Shown here in pieces: positions 33,813-47,760 of a DNA stretch of 64,000 bases. Every line of letters starts with the position of its first letter. The first letter of the stretch is position 1. The stretch is from Eudromia elegans. Taxonomy: Eukaryota; Chordata; Aves; Tinamiformes; Tinamidae. The stretch spans positions 880,244 to 944,243 of the forward strand of contig PTEX01000060.1 in assembly GCA_003342815.1 (NCBI GenBank), given 5' to 3'. The translations under genes and the position numbers were made by a program. The notes under the pieces are model-generated. The model worked only from the letters and a program-made list of their open reading frames with translations. It did not search any database and was not told the DNA's origin.

Positions 33813-36800
33813 GTGCAACAAAGAAATATTGTCAGGGAAGATAGATAAGCAAGAAACAGTGTTAGAGAAAGGTAAGAAAACTGGATCAGGGCTTAGATTT
33901 GGGAAAGCACTGCATTTTCTTCATTTTACTAGCCAGACACATTAGTTAGACAGGAATATGATAGGGAGAGGACTGCGAACTTGTTTTTGTATTTTCTGTG
34001 TTACAATGGGGTGATGCAAAAGGAAATGTTACAGAGTGGTATGAGAACAAAAGGCAGCATAAGTCTTAAACAATTATCTGCAATGATATGATAATTACAG
34101 CCAAATGAGAGGATAAGGTTACTCAGAGGCTGAGATTAGACCACCCCAGCCACCTCCTCATCATTTTCTTCTAGGATCTACCTCCCTGTCCTCTGATCCG
34201 TGTAAAAAGCTCCTTGACTCTCTGTCTTCTCAGAGGGAAAGTATAAGTTTGCCTGGAAGGACTTCAGATCATTTAGAATCTGGCTCTTGGAAGGACCATA
34301 AACATTTATGCTCTTCAGATGTTGTTTGCTCTATAACATTCATTGACATAGGCATACCTGGCCACAAATATTCAATTTTTTTTCCAAATTACATAAGAAT
34401 TTTGTAATATTAATGTGAACTCAGGGAAAATCTTTTTTGTCTGGATGCTAGTTGTGGAAGGAAATGAACTAAAATGGATTTTTTTTTAATGTCTCAGATC
34501 TTAGAATCTTATTTTCTCAGTTCATAGACCAATACTTACACTAGCATTTTAAAATTGTTAAAAACTGAAAGATTGGGTAAGGTCTGATCATGCCCAGCAA
34601 ATTGAATAAATTGTTAGAGGAACTTGGAGCCAAAGGCTTCTCATTCTAGGATTCCAGAAGGTCTGAAGTATCTCAATGGTCAGTTCATCAAATATAGGAA
34701 ACATTTTGGGCTACCTTAGAATTCAATTTTAAGAGCTTTTAGAAAGTTGTGACTGATGAAGTGACTCACTAATTTAGATAGAACTTTCCAGGATTCTCTC
34801 CTGAATCTAAGTGATTAAATTTTGCCTGAGGCTCCTAAATGCTCCACAGAATCTGTCCCATAAATCTCAGATATGTAGAAGATTTTCGGAATGCATATAT
34901 ATGTGAAAGACTGTTTAGAACTGTCCATGCAAAATCTTACAATCATTCCCATTTTCTGTATTCAACAACCAATTTAACCATTTGCATGAGGCAAAAACCT
35001 CAGTAATGAAATCACCTCAGGCTTGATTTCACACACCAGCATTGCAGAACGCTTATGGATTTCATTGCCTCGGCCACTAAATCTTCTCTTGAGAGAGAGT
35101 CCAGCGGTAAATGATATTTGTTTACTTGACTGTGATAAGAACTCAACCCTGAATTCAATTTAAGAGAAAATTTTAGAGTAGTACAAAGAGGGTTGTGGTA
35201 TTTCGTCAAGGAGAATAACAAGACGGTATCAGCTATTCATGACTGGAAAAGTCCTATGGTATATTTTCTACCACGGCCAAAAATTCAGAGGTCTGAGTTG
35301 AATCAGGCATATAATTTGTAAATTCAGTAAAAGAATAGGCAGAAAACTGACAGCAGTTAGGATGATATCTACCATTGAAATGAAAGATTTCCACTATTAA
35401 TCTTAAATATAGGATCTTATTTATACCAAAGTGTAATAGTGCAGTGCAAGTGCTTGTCCGTTATCATCAGAATGCTAGTAAATTGTGTTCTGCCAGAAGC
35501 TAATGCCTCTTTTATCAACACTTTCTACTTAGTAACTGACCTTTAGCTCCTGTGGGAATAATTAGGATCACTGACGAGAGTTATTCATGTTTTCAGACTC
35601 CTATGAATAACATGGTGATGTGATTTCTTGACTAGATGTAACCCAGAAGCATTTGTTCATGCACTGAAGGAATGCCAATAGTGATTAAATGTAATTCTAT
35701 AAGTTTGCTTTTATTTCTTACAAGGCTCAATCCACCGTGTCTTTGTGTTATAGCAGTTACTTAACACTTCTGCTAGGCCTCTTGATTTCCAGGTTGAAGT
35801 CAGGAGGTAATCATCAGTGCTGAATGATGGTTCCAAATCTCCAAATACAATAAAAATAATTTATTGACAGCATTTTTTTTATTATTTTAAGGAAACATCC
35901 TTTTTTATGCTCATCACGAGTAATTCTCTTCTGGAATTCCCTGCCCTATTTCCTGATCATAATGTACTGGAGAGAGAGTATCTATGATACTGAGTTGCGT
36001 TGTAGATAGAAGGCAATAACTTTGGCCAGTGATATACTGCAAAGGAGATGAGTATTCTCATTTCTCTTGCTATTATTATACATTAAATAAGCTGTTAGTT
36101 TTCCACACTATTTAAGATTCATATGCTTTACAGCAAGAATATTACTCATTTTGCCTTTACATTAAAAATACTTTAGTAACATGTTTATTCATTTCTGTAG
36201 CTTTAGTAATTGAGTCATCTCTTTTTACTCTGGGTAGAAGTAAAATATAGATAGTTGTTACAATAGACTTGGTTACAAGTAAAATTCTTGGAAACATTTC
36301 TAACAAATTCAGAGATATTTTTGCCCTATACAAACCACCTCATATTAACAGGAGAAGTAATTTTCAGAGCTCCAGGAGCGATGAAAGCAGATCACCTGTG
36401 CACCTCTTCCCTAAAGACTACCTGAATCCTCTCAGCAGTGTTTGCATAGGGGTGCGGTATTCAATGATCTCTTGAGTTACTTCTACTAACCACCATCCAA
36501 ATGGCTTGATCTCAATTAAATATATGATATCTCTTTGTCTTTGAGAGGTGCATTGCACTCAAGCCCTAAGAATGGCTGGAATAGCTGTGTTACAATGTAA
36601 GGAATGGGATGGAGGCCGTCTGCATATGGAGGTAGAGCACCCCCAGACATGCTCCTAGCCTCCTGAAAGACTCAGTGATATGTTGGCAAGCACGGGACAT
36701 TGAGCAGATGTGAACCCCCTATCACACTCTCCATGAGTGACAGATGCAAGCTGTCACCGCCATCAAATTCCACGGGCCATATCTTTTCCGTGGAGAGCTT

Positions 36801-39800
36801 TCTACTCGCTGGGTCAGGCCCCACCCATATTCTGATTCCCCATGAGACTGAAAATCAGACATATCTTAATCAGCATCTTGCTCCCATGTTTCTTCAGAAA
36901 AGAAGTGCAGATCTGTGGGTCAGAGATATATTTCAGTGTGTCACTTCATGACTTTGGACATGGTCATGAAAGGCAAATATTTGAACTATCCCATGTGTTG
37001 CATTGAGGTGTGACATATCTGGTGAACAACAACCAAAAATCATTAAATAAACCATGGTTACGGGTATAAATTAGCAGAGCCAGTGGATGTATGAGAACAT
37101 CATTAACCAATGATGCCTTTAGAGGCATTGTATTTATTTTCAGGTTTGAACTTAGAAGGCTCTGCATAATATCAGCAGTGTTTAAATTTCTTTCCCTGCT
37201 TATTTATCCATGTGATTCAGCATTCTAACAAATTTATGTCTTGCCAACATCTATTAAAGTTTGTTTTTTCAAAATTGAATGCAGAAAATCTCACACAGAG
37301 AAGAACAGTACCACCAGACAACATGCTCTTATAAGATTTGGAGGTTTTGCCACAACGAGAAGAACTGTGAAGGGAAATATATTTACAGGAACAGGACATC
37401 TTCGAGAAGCAGAATGCAGTTATTTAGAATTAATGGGACACCAGCTGCAACTATTCCTTCATTACTAAGCTGTACTTCTTCACTGACAGTAAGTGGCAGG
37501 ACCTTGGTTTTATGTTGTGTCTTAAAGAAACTGCCATTTGTTTTTAACGACCATAAATGGCAGATCTTTGCTGATTTGTCTCAAGAGTGTTGTCCCTTCT
37601 CTATATGTGAATAAAATGCTTTATAAATAGTACTTTGGCCATAGAAACCATCCAGAACTATGAGAATAATTGGCAAAAATATTCTTAGACTCAGGGATGA
37701 GAGAGTGTAATGTACTAACACTTAGAAGAAGATATTGCTTCTTCCTATGGGTGTCTGGATTTGTCTTTTACGCATTTGAAGGCTTGTGTAGAACAAATCA
37801 GGAATAATAATAAAAGTGAACACCAACCTGTGGATGTAGAGGTCCTTGAGACTAAATTACTTCAGACTAGCTTATAAATTTTTGTGATTTGTTCCAAGTA
37901 AATTAAAAAACGTGCCTTTAAGCATGTTCATTACTTTTTATACCCCTTGTCTTCGAATGTTCCCTCATCTATCTGTCAAATCAAACAAAAGTGGATTATG
38001 ACATGGCCAGATGGCTTGCAAAGATTATTTTTGACTATTAGGTGCCAGTAAGGAAAAAAAAAAAGGAAATAATTTTTTGAACGCCTAACGTAACTCACGT
38101 TAGAATTTACTGAATTATGTCCCAGTCACTTGTCTCAATTGACTCAAATAATGGTGCCTTCTGAACTGAATCTACAAAATGTCTCCTTTTTAGCCACTCA
38201 TCTTCAGCTGTCAACATGTACAGTAACAATTGTTGTCACTGTCAAAACTGACACAAAATGTCAGCCACAATCCTGGATTAACTTTTATCCTGGTTTTTCA
38301 CAAGCTGCTCTCACAAGCAGTGGTACAGTCAGTCTTTCTTATCTTCTCATACTTAATTCTTCTTTTTTTTTCTTTGGTTATTGATTATTTTTCTTTATTT
38401 ATGGCTCTAATTAGTTACCTTTCTCCCTAAAATAGTGAATAGGCTGCATTGGGTGCATAAATCCCTCTCTGAGCATTGTGGAAGGCAAAGACAGGAGCCG
38501 TGGCATTTATCTGGCAAACCTTGGCTAGGCAATGCATTACTCTAATATTCTGTGAGTAGAACAAAGGCAGGCAAGCAAAATCTGTGCTTTGCTCAAGCAA
38601 ACATTAAAGCCACTGTTATTTCCTGTCTGAGTTTACAGTGAACATTTCACTGATGGCCTCAGAAATTACTTTTATTGCCTTTGCATAAGGGAAGAAAAGC
38701 TTCAGAGTCCTGACATCCAGCAGGTGGGCCTTAATGCAAACCCACATTTCAGGTGGGGCAACCTGCTCAGGACATGGATTATCTAATTCAAAATAGTGTG
38801 TGAATGTGAGTAGAGACAACAAAGCTTATTCTCTTTGTTAATATTGTTCTTAAAACAGGTAAGGCCTAAGTATGGTGCAGCATTACATAGCCCTGAATCT
38901 TCCCTGCTTCCTGGGATGTGCCTGGGTACTCAGCCTCTCTCCATTCCTCCTGTATCTGGGAAAACCAAATGTGGGATCTGGAAGTGTGATGTAGTTCCTG
39001 GAATATAACCTTGAATGACCATGGGAAAGCATACGTGGGCCACAGGTTAAATGCAGCCAGGGTTAGATTTCAGAACTTAGATTATAGGTTTAAAATAATA
39101 ATAAAAAAAAGAGATATTTTTAAAATACACTAATGATAAACTGAGGGTTTATGAGGTGATGATTGTATCCTTGGAGGCATATACTTCAAAGCCAGAGCCT
39201 CACTTTTCTTTTTACAGCAGATTATATTTGAGTACCAAGAAACACCAAGGTGTTTCTTTTTAGTTGGAATAGAATGATAGAGCCACAATTTTCCCGTAGG
39301 CTTCTATGTGCTTTGGAGTAAGGCTGTGATACTTGCTAAGCTGCCCTCACCTTTTAATACTTTATAACAAAATATTTACATTTAAATGGTACGGAAACAT
39401 CTACATGAGTAGTTATAAGAGGTTTCTCAGCCCCTTGCTGATGCCCTGACTATGCAAAAGAGAAACCTTCCACATGTATAGAAACTGCTGCCAGAATTTG
39501 CATGCAGGACTGAATAGTTCTTAGTCCTGGGAGGAATCCAGTCTTACTTCAGGTAAGAGACCAAACACGGTTAATTGCTGAAGACAACAAATGGAACAGA
39601 GGGAATCACTTCTTTCAGTCCATGAGGAGCAATTAGGAGGTTCTGCCTTTCATTTCCTCACTGCTGCTGCTGGAAATTGAATGCATGTTCATGGAGAGCA
39701 AAGGGCTAGAATTTCATCTGGTGACACTTTAATAGAGCTCAGATGAGGTACCTTAGATGACCATCCAGCCCAGTGGAGCGATTGATGTAAATTTCAGTGA

Positions 39801-42123
39801 GTGAGAGGAGAGGCAGAGCCGTTAAGGTTGGTTAACACAAGTTTGCTGGCAGATATTCATTACGCACATATTACATAAATACATATAAAAATCAGAGTTT
39901 ACTCAATTCATACACATATATCACACTTTAAATTAAACACTTAAAAATCATAGGTCAAACTCGTAAGAAGCAACACTGAAGTCATTGGAACAAAACTGGT
40001 ATATATATATAATTTTAAAATGGCTCCTGCTTCATCCCACTTGGATGTTACTTAGAACAAAGGTTCCTACAATGAGACTAGTTAGGTGAGCAATGGCTGC
40101 TTTCCTAAAGAAAGGATTTCAAAATAGACTGAGTCAAAAACAGAACAATCTTTGGCTTTCTGAGTATATAACCTAAGCATCTAAGATTTCTCACAGGTTT
40201 TTGTTTTAGTTCTGGAGAGACAAGCACACATATTCAAAGAAGTCTTTGCCAATAGGAATGAAATACTTTGTGCCAGACTGCAATTGCTCATATTATAATA
40301 TTGTATGGTGACTTGAGCTATATCTTATATCCTAAAATTTTTGTTTGTGCATGGCTAGGTTTTTCTGGCTACAACACTAATGTACTGAAGGTTGGCAGAT
40401 TCACTCACTCATTTTATAGTGTGAATACTGATTTTCACAAATAAGTGATGCTTTTTCTTTTTCTTTTCTTTTGTTCCAGGGTTTTCCAAACCTCGGTGCT
40501 GTCCTATATACAATTCTTAAAGGGGAAAAAAAAAGGGAGGAGACTAACACCAACATTTTTCATACCTGTAGTTACAGTATAAGATGAATGAGAGTAATTA
40601 GAGGTTCACAGTCTAGTGACAATAATCCGGACAGTTCTATGGAAAAATAAACAACCCAAACCCTAAATATTATAACTAAGCTTTTGCTTAAACTTAAAAT
40701 AAATAAAGGTCAGTTTCTCATGGAAAGGAGGTTTCACTAAGAGAAATTAACACATCTTTATTGATTTCAGTGTAATTTCTCTGGCTTACTGCTCAGAATT
40801 TTATCCAGAATTTAAATTCCTCAGGTCATTTTTTCCCTGAAAAAGAAAAGCAGGTTTGTTCCTTATCAAGAAAGTAAAAGGCAAAAGCAAAAAAAATCTT
40901 TACCCAAACACAAAAATCCAAATATCTTGCAGGTGTGTAATCTTATTTCTCTTTCTCATCAGATGTGCCTGAAGCCCTCTGCAGCACGTCTTGGGGAACT
41001 CTTTGCACCTTTGGAGCACAGAGTTTGGATTTTTTTTATAATAGGAGGTACATTTATATAGAGTTGAACTCATGCATTTCACTGGTTTCCATTTCCCTGC
41101 AGACCGTCTGCATTGAAATACTAAAGAGGTCTGCATTCCCTGCTGTAGTTTGTTATCCTTTAGAAAGTTTCTTCACTAATAGGTTGCACCATCTGTTGGG
41201 CAATTTGCCTAGATGCCATCTTGCCAGCAGCACTCCTGTATTTAGTCATGTTGCAATGTGCACTAATGGAGTAGATAGACACCTGCCTCCTTTTTCTCCT
41301 GTGTTTGATGGGGAGAGGAGAGAGAAAAGCTTGGGTAGTTTCTTCTTTGCTTTTTAATAATTTCAGTATTTTTTCTTCCTCTGTGTAAGAACATGGAAAA
41401 GATTCTGATCTTGAGCATCTAAGCAGAGTCTTTAAAAGCTAGGTTTTCTTTATAATTGCTTCTTTCAGGGAAGGATGGAGAGGAGGGAGAAGACGATGGT
41501 AACTGTGTTTTTAAATTCATTTTCTTTCACTTAAAAACATTTCAATATACTTAGAGAAGGTTCTGATTCAGTACTATTAATTTTAGGGCTTTGGTCAAAA
41601 TTTTCTCTTTAGGTGTCCACTCTATCTAATCATTTCTAACCCAAATCTGGAGAATTAATCAAGAGGGCCTCCCAGGTAGTCAAATAACACTAGGGAATTA
41701 TCTCATTCAGACAGGGTCAGCTTGTCGCATAGTATATGTGAGCTGTAACATGAGGGATGCTTCCAGATTCCATCCATCTCTGAACTCTAGCAGATCATGG
41801 GACTGGTTGATCACTTTGCATGTTTACCACACTGTGTCCCATTCCAGAAAAGTGATGTTGAATTTTTCATCTACAGGATAACCTAACCTCTGCAGTAACC
41901 AGCTTTACATTGGCAGTAATATACCATGAAAGACATCTCAAATTGATAGTATTAACCATTCCTTAAGCTGCCTATGCCAAGGCAAGGGGCAGTGTCATGG
42001 CTAAATTGCTGAAGTCACAAATATCTTCTTCAAAAGCCCCTTAGTCATAATGGAGGTAAAAAAGGATGGGGAGGACGGGGCAACGAGGGAAGAGCATTTT
42101 ACATCAGCAAAAAGAAAAGAAGG

Positions 42124-42139
42124 AAAAAAAAAAAAAAAA
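42124..42139. repeat. A tract, 16 bases
   Basis: An uninterrupted A run in a purine-rich segment (42060-42150). Confidence 0.85.
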
Positions 42140-42177
42140 GAAAAGACCTTGGAAGAAAATTTGTCCATTTTGTCTTT

Positions 42178-42227
42178 CTGGATATTTTTTATCATACTGG
42201 ATATTTTTTATCATATTTTTTATCATA
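42178..42227. repeat. 19-bp tandem duplication with partial third copy
   Basis: 'ctggatattttttatcata' at 42178-42196 repeats exactly at 42197-42215, then the last 12 bases of the unit appear once more (42216-42227). It reads as stepwise slippage. Confidence 0.92.
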
Positions 42228-43440
42228 GGGAGAAGTTGTGCTTTTCTTCTTTTCTCTTTTTTTCCAAACAAGAAAAAAAAACTGCAAGAAATTAGTAATA
42301 ATCAATCATTTGCTTATTCTGCAGCTGTTTCTGCTTCTGTAAGTGACACACTTTCACTCCCAGTGAGCTTTTGCAGCACTATGCATTCTTCAGTTCATCT
42401 GTACTGCACGCAGAATAATTCTGCCGGTGCCTCTTTCATCTCCTCCCTCTCCCTTTCTCCAAATGCTGCCTTGAGCAGCAGTGTGAGATGTAGATTTTAT
42501 AAACACAGTGCTGCTCCCAACCTTGAGGATGTGGATGGGTCACGAGGAGAACATAGCACTTGCAGCTGACCTTTCAGTACGTGGGGTGGAAAATGATTGA
42601 CAGCTGGTGTTCAGCTTAAATCTTCAAGGGCTACGAGAGAGTGCACCCCAAAGTCATTTCTATTCAGTCCCTATAGGCACATTAAATGTTTCATACTCTT
42701 TCAAAAGTCACTGAAGTTACAAAACTCATTACATTCTTTTTTAATTATAACCACTTTTTCCCCTTTTCTTCACTAGGTAGCAATTATTGGGAAATATATA
42801 TATTCAAGAAAATCTGCATTTTCTTTCTAGCATAGAATCTAATATGCAGTTGAATTAAAATTAGTCTGTTACCAAGAGAATATCCTAATAAAAGCTGATA
42901 ATAATGAAATAATTCTGTTTGGAATTAATATAATTCCATATTAAACACATTAAGGAGTCTTCCATAATCTCATTCCTCCGTTGATTTTTTTCTTTCTTTT
43001 TTATTTTTCCCTACTACTTGCCAACACAACCCATGAAGGTAAAACCTTTCCAGTGTCTTCAGAGTGGGATGTGTGTAAGAAAAACAAAAGAGCCTAGCTT
43101 TTCTGTTTCTGAGAAAGGTCCATTGCTACTCTTTGGGAATATGTCTCAAAGTAATGTCATATTAATAAAGGATGGTATTCACAGGAATGCAAATGAATGT
43201 AAACCCAGTCTTTTGAGCCAATAATTTTAATGGTAAAGACAGAAATAAGAAATGTGAAAGGCCTGATTCCTTTTCCTGTATCCCTCCTTCACTGTTCTCC
43301 TATGTGCAAAGTCTGAGTCCTTAGTGGATCTGGTGGGTGTGCATCTTAAGATTCCATGGAAAACATAAATTCTCATTGTTTTATTGCCACAAGCTTTTTT
43401 GAAACTCATGCTTATCGCTAACAGCTATGAAGGCTAGAAA

Positions 43441-43490
43441 GTAGAGCTTATCAGAATTGTTCGAGTAGAGCTCAATCAGAATTGTTCAGA
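43441..43490. repeat. Imperfect tandem duplication, about 24-26 bp
   Basis: 'gtagagctta' then 'tcagaattgttcga' is followed directly by 'gtagagctcaa' then 'tcagaattgttcag'. A weak third copy, 'gtagtttgag', follows. Confidence 0.75.
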
Positions 43491-46400
43491 GTAGTTTGAG
43501 TAGTTGAATGGAAAAAATATATATATTTAAAATACCAAAAGTATTATTCTGGTAATTTAAACTGCTGCCATATCTGGTATCACATTATGTAGGAAAACCC
43601 CTGAAGACCATCGCAGTTCTTAAATGAGAGATCTATCAAGCATAAATGCTCTGTTACTAAACCTTTTACTGAGTATAAAACTTTCATTTCTCTGCATGTG
43701 ATAGTGGAGAAATCTGGGTCCAGTTATTTCCTTGTCTTATATTTTGACTGTAAACTCCTTGAGACAGAATTTATGTTTTCATATATATTTTTCATAGACT
43801 CTAGCATGACAGATCTGGTTTGTGACTCAGGGCATTCCTCCTCTGGCATGGAGTTCAGAGATCCCAGCCCTTGCGCTACCTTGTGTTGATAAATCTATCT
43901 GATGATATGGTCTAAGCCTGCTGAAGCTAGTCCCTCAGGGTTCAAGTGCTAGAAGAGGTCCTTAGTTTGCATGGAACCTCAGCAGGTTGCCAGAAAGGTG
44001 GTAAGATCCTTTCTCTATCATAAAAATTGGGACCTGGGAAGTAGAGATGACTAAATGAGTTTCTTTGGGTGATCCAGCCAGCATTTATCAATCTGTACAT
44101 TGGTGAGATGAAGAGTGGCGTCAAAGCAGGTCTGAGTTTCTGGATTTGATACATGCACATCTCTCTTGGTCAACTCAGCACATCTAGCTTAGTGCGCTAG
44201 CTGCTATGAATCTCCTCCTGCATATCTACTTCTTTCCATTCCTTGTTCAGAGATGACCAGGTTCAGTGGACCTGGTCAACCTCATCTTTGGAGCTGGGCA
44301 CTTCTCATGAAGAACAGTGTGACTTGGAGGGCCTGGGTCATAGTCTCCTTTTGACTCTGGTCTTACATGATTTTGATGAATTGTTGTCAGAGCCATAGGA
44401 ACCCAGAACACTGACTTCTGGTTTATTGCCTTCACTTCACCCTGGAAATATTTCACCTTGCAAGCTCTTTAATATAAAAACAAAACAAAACAAAAACCTC
44501 AAAACAGAGATAGCTCTATTCTCACCTGACTGTTTATAACTCCGTAGATACTCTGAGATAGGTTTGCCAGGTTTAATTATATTTAAGTGTAAGGTGACAT
44601 ATTAAATGGCTAGCCCCATTTGTAATGAGGCGTTAAAAATAGTGGGTATTATGTCTTTAGATGTTTTATCTAATCTTTTTTTGAGTTTTCACTTACCAAA
44701 AAAATAGGATTTGCAAATCAGATATAATTGGTTTTTGCTTTAGAAAAATAGTCTGAATTACTCTGTAATTGCACTGATGAAAAGAGGAGTTGAGACTGCA
44801 GAAAGTGTAATAAAAGTAAATCCCTAAAAGCATTGGAAGTTAAGACTGCTGAATCGAAACAGAGTCTTTTAACCTGTAGCCTCTTCAGACTTGTGTTTAC
44901 CTTAGAACCATTAACCCTGAAAAGCAGTTTTAATAATAATAATTATCTCATGTTTTCATTTCACTGCATCTACGCCCAAATTCTTTTGAGAGCAAGACAG
45001 AAGTGCAACTATAAGTAAATCTTGCAGCTCCTTCCCCAGAGGTGGTGACCCCCTCCACGGGCTGTGATTTGTAGGTGCATTCACTGCAAAGCCCACCATC
45101 GAAACCGCACAACCCACCTATTGACCAAATGTCATCCCACGACAATGAAGTGATATGACCTTTAGCTTGTGAACCCTCTTCTTTATCACCCACTCCCTGA
45201 CATGTCCTGGCACTGGAATAATGATGTCTTTTCACTGGGAAGAGAAAGTCAGTGTTTTTTTGATGAGCAGACCATATAAGAAAGCCCCTCTTGTGCACTC
45301 CCATGATCTCCTAGGACGGGTGACAAGAAGGTCTGAGGGAGGTCTGAGTCCAAGGAAGTGTATTTCTGAAGTAAGAGAGAAATAGTGGAACAGACTTGCA
45401 GAGCACACAGTGCAGATATAAGTGACCGTGTTGTTAGTTTATCATTCTACTTCACCTCTAGCTCTTCTCTGTGTGTGAAAAATTTGGATGATCACACTTC
45501 TGGATAAACATAACTCTTTTCCATTACCTGTGAGGCACTGAGCACATTTTGGCTGTTGGATAATCAATGGATTTGGTGGGAAAACTGGACAAGCTTTCCC
45601 GAGATGATCTAGAATCTCGTTTGTTGTGCTCTTGGTCTTGCGGTGAAGATCTTTCTTCTTATGCTGGAACAGAGTCCAGGAGGCTACTCGCTATATATAC
45701 TGTGAATATATGTAAAATCTTTGCTACATTATCCAGTACTCCCGACTGTGACAGTCAGTGTGCTTTCTTAATAATCAGGTCATAATATCTCTCCACTAAA
45801 CCTGGATATCAGGCTGCCAGCTCTCCTCTCATCATAACTATGGCTATAGTGCATGTGGAAAACCTGTTTGAGCTGCTACAGCATTTGAAGGGTGGACCAG
45901 AATCAAATACATAATTGGAAATACATTATTTTGTCCATTGGAGGGCTCACTGTTTATTTATCAGCTCAGCAGACATATATGGAGAACAAGGGAGGAGAAG
46001 GGGTGGAGTTCCCAGATCCAGGGAACTGTTGTCACTGTATATGTTGAACTCTGGAGGGTCTCTATGGAAAAGTTTCACAAACTCAAACTTAAATTTCCAC
46101 ACTTCACTCATGCACCAATCATGTGAAGAAATCAGGAGAGAGAAGAGTATCATCCTAAGGCTGTGTGCAGCTTTAACAAAACTATGAAAGAAATTGTCTG
46201 CTCCTAAGTGATTCTTTCTGTGTCCTGTTATCCACCATAATGTTACTGCATGCAGATTCCCCAGATCTTCAGTGCAACAACACACTCCGCTGTGTAGAGA
46301 GACTGAAGGACCAGAATTCTTGCATTTTCAGGTGCAAAAGAGATAATGACACTGGATAGACAAAAAAATAAAAAAAAGTCCAGGGAAGAGCCAGAACTTG

Positions 46401-47389
46401 TGAATGGTGAATCCAGTTCTGGTGTTTGGGTCTCCGTTGAAAGTAGCACCTTGTAACATGCTTCAGTGCTGCCTGGGGTTACTAGATGCAGTGCAGAAAC
46501 AGTTGGCTTGTCTTCATGTCGCGTGACACAGGCATGCTGTGGTACTCACAAGAGATTCAGGAGTGGTTCATCCATCTGACTGCAATGCCATTGCTGAGTA
46601 ATGATTTTTTTTTTTCATTTCTATATTCCTTTCAGTTCAGGAGTTTGTTCCTCCAGTGGCAGTTCAGGAAACATAATGTTGTCTCTTGCATTAGACTGTG
46701 TAGACATGTTTTGGACAGTGAAAAAGTTCTTCAGGTGTCTTGAATTGCCATCGCAATAAAGTTATTGTCAGTACCGTTTATTCTCCAGGGTTGCATAAGG
46801 TGAATGACCTGAAGAAAGCTCTTTCCTTGCTTGGTGCAACCCTGTAAAAAGGAAGGGTTATTATTGTTATTTGGCTGGGGACATGGGATAGCGTTCATGC
46901 TTTAGTGATGGCAATACTTCACTCTCCATCCCTGCTCCATTGCTCGCCATCATAAGGAAGAGCTAATTTCATGACTGCCGGTTAAGTCATCTTGTCTTTA
47001 CTTTGGTGTTTTACATTGCATTCCTGGAGTGATCAAACTTTTATTTCGGCTGAGCCACAATTTACTGGACTAAAGTCAGAAATGACCAGGGAATATCTAA
47101 CAGCTTGTGAAGTGGAAGACATCCAACAAAAAATGGCTTTAATATGGCCGTAAGCAGCTAGAAAACCACTACAACAATAAAAAGATGGACAAAGCCTCCT
47201 GTCACCAGGGTAGTACATTTTCCTATCATTCAGCCTTTCCTTTCTCTTTTTTGAGATATTTAACTGCCAAAAGCAGTCTCCTGACAAGATTATTTAAGGC
47301 AAATTGCTGCCATAAATTGCAGCTTATGATTCCAGCACTCTTGAAATCAACCCACATTATTCCCCTGATGTCATGAAAAACAAACTTCG

Positions 47390-47760
47390 ATTACAATGGT
47401 TGCCATATCAGCTTCCTCTTCATTTGAGATACACTCCCTTAAATAGTTTTTCTTCTTTTATGATAATTTAGATATAGATGTTCATCTGTTCATATAAGAA
47501 GCTATTAAAATATCTCCATATTCATCTCTGTCTATCAGTCAGTGACAAGCATAGATGCATTAATATTGAGAGAGTTACAGTGGGATTCAATTAACTTATT
47601 AATAAGACATCAGAATGTTTTAAACCCCGTTTAGTGCTGTGCTTTGGGATATGATCCACACACTGATAAATCTTCTGAGGAGCATAAGCCCTGTATGGAA
47701 TGAACCTCCTTGTCGATGATGTGGGGCCCATGGTAAAGGAGAAATGCATCTTGTTTCACT
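47390..47760 (+). repeat. Diverged repeat pair, copy A
   Basis: This segment aligns with 51050-51410 in the same orientation. The strongest part is a perfectly identical 28-base run (47583-47610 against 51233-51260). Other shared blocks are 'gataatt(t/c)agatata', 'tgttcatctg', 'ttcatctctgtc', 'tgtgctttgggaya tgat' (written with an ambiguity) and 'actgataaatct'. Ends are fuzzy. The sequence belongs to no family I can name. It may be an old interspersed repeat or a local duplication. Confidence 0.75.

Larger units (their letters stand above)
31412..47389. other. Non-coding AT-rich stretch, no gene seen
   Basis: About 16 kb without a supported gene. The longest open frames (162 codons minus at 31763-32251; 167 codons plus at 42066-42569) have no recognisable domain, and the second begins in a poly-lysine run made by a 16-base A tract. 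Small tandem duplications lie at 31547, 42178 and 43441. No CR1 tail, tRNA or long tandem array is seen. Confidence 0.55.

Noticed and set aside
42066..42569. 167-codon open frame, plus strand
   Set aside because: It starts in an A-rich tract and crosses a 19-bp slippage repeat; no protein resemblance.
44948..45304. 118-codon Gly/Ser/Cys-containing frame, minus strand
   Set aside because: I considered a retroelement fragment, but no motif supports it and no terminal repeats are visible.
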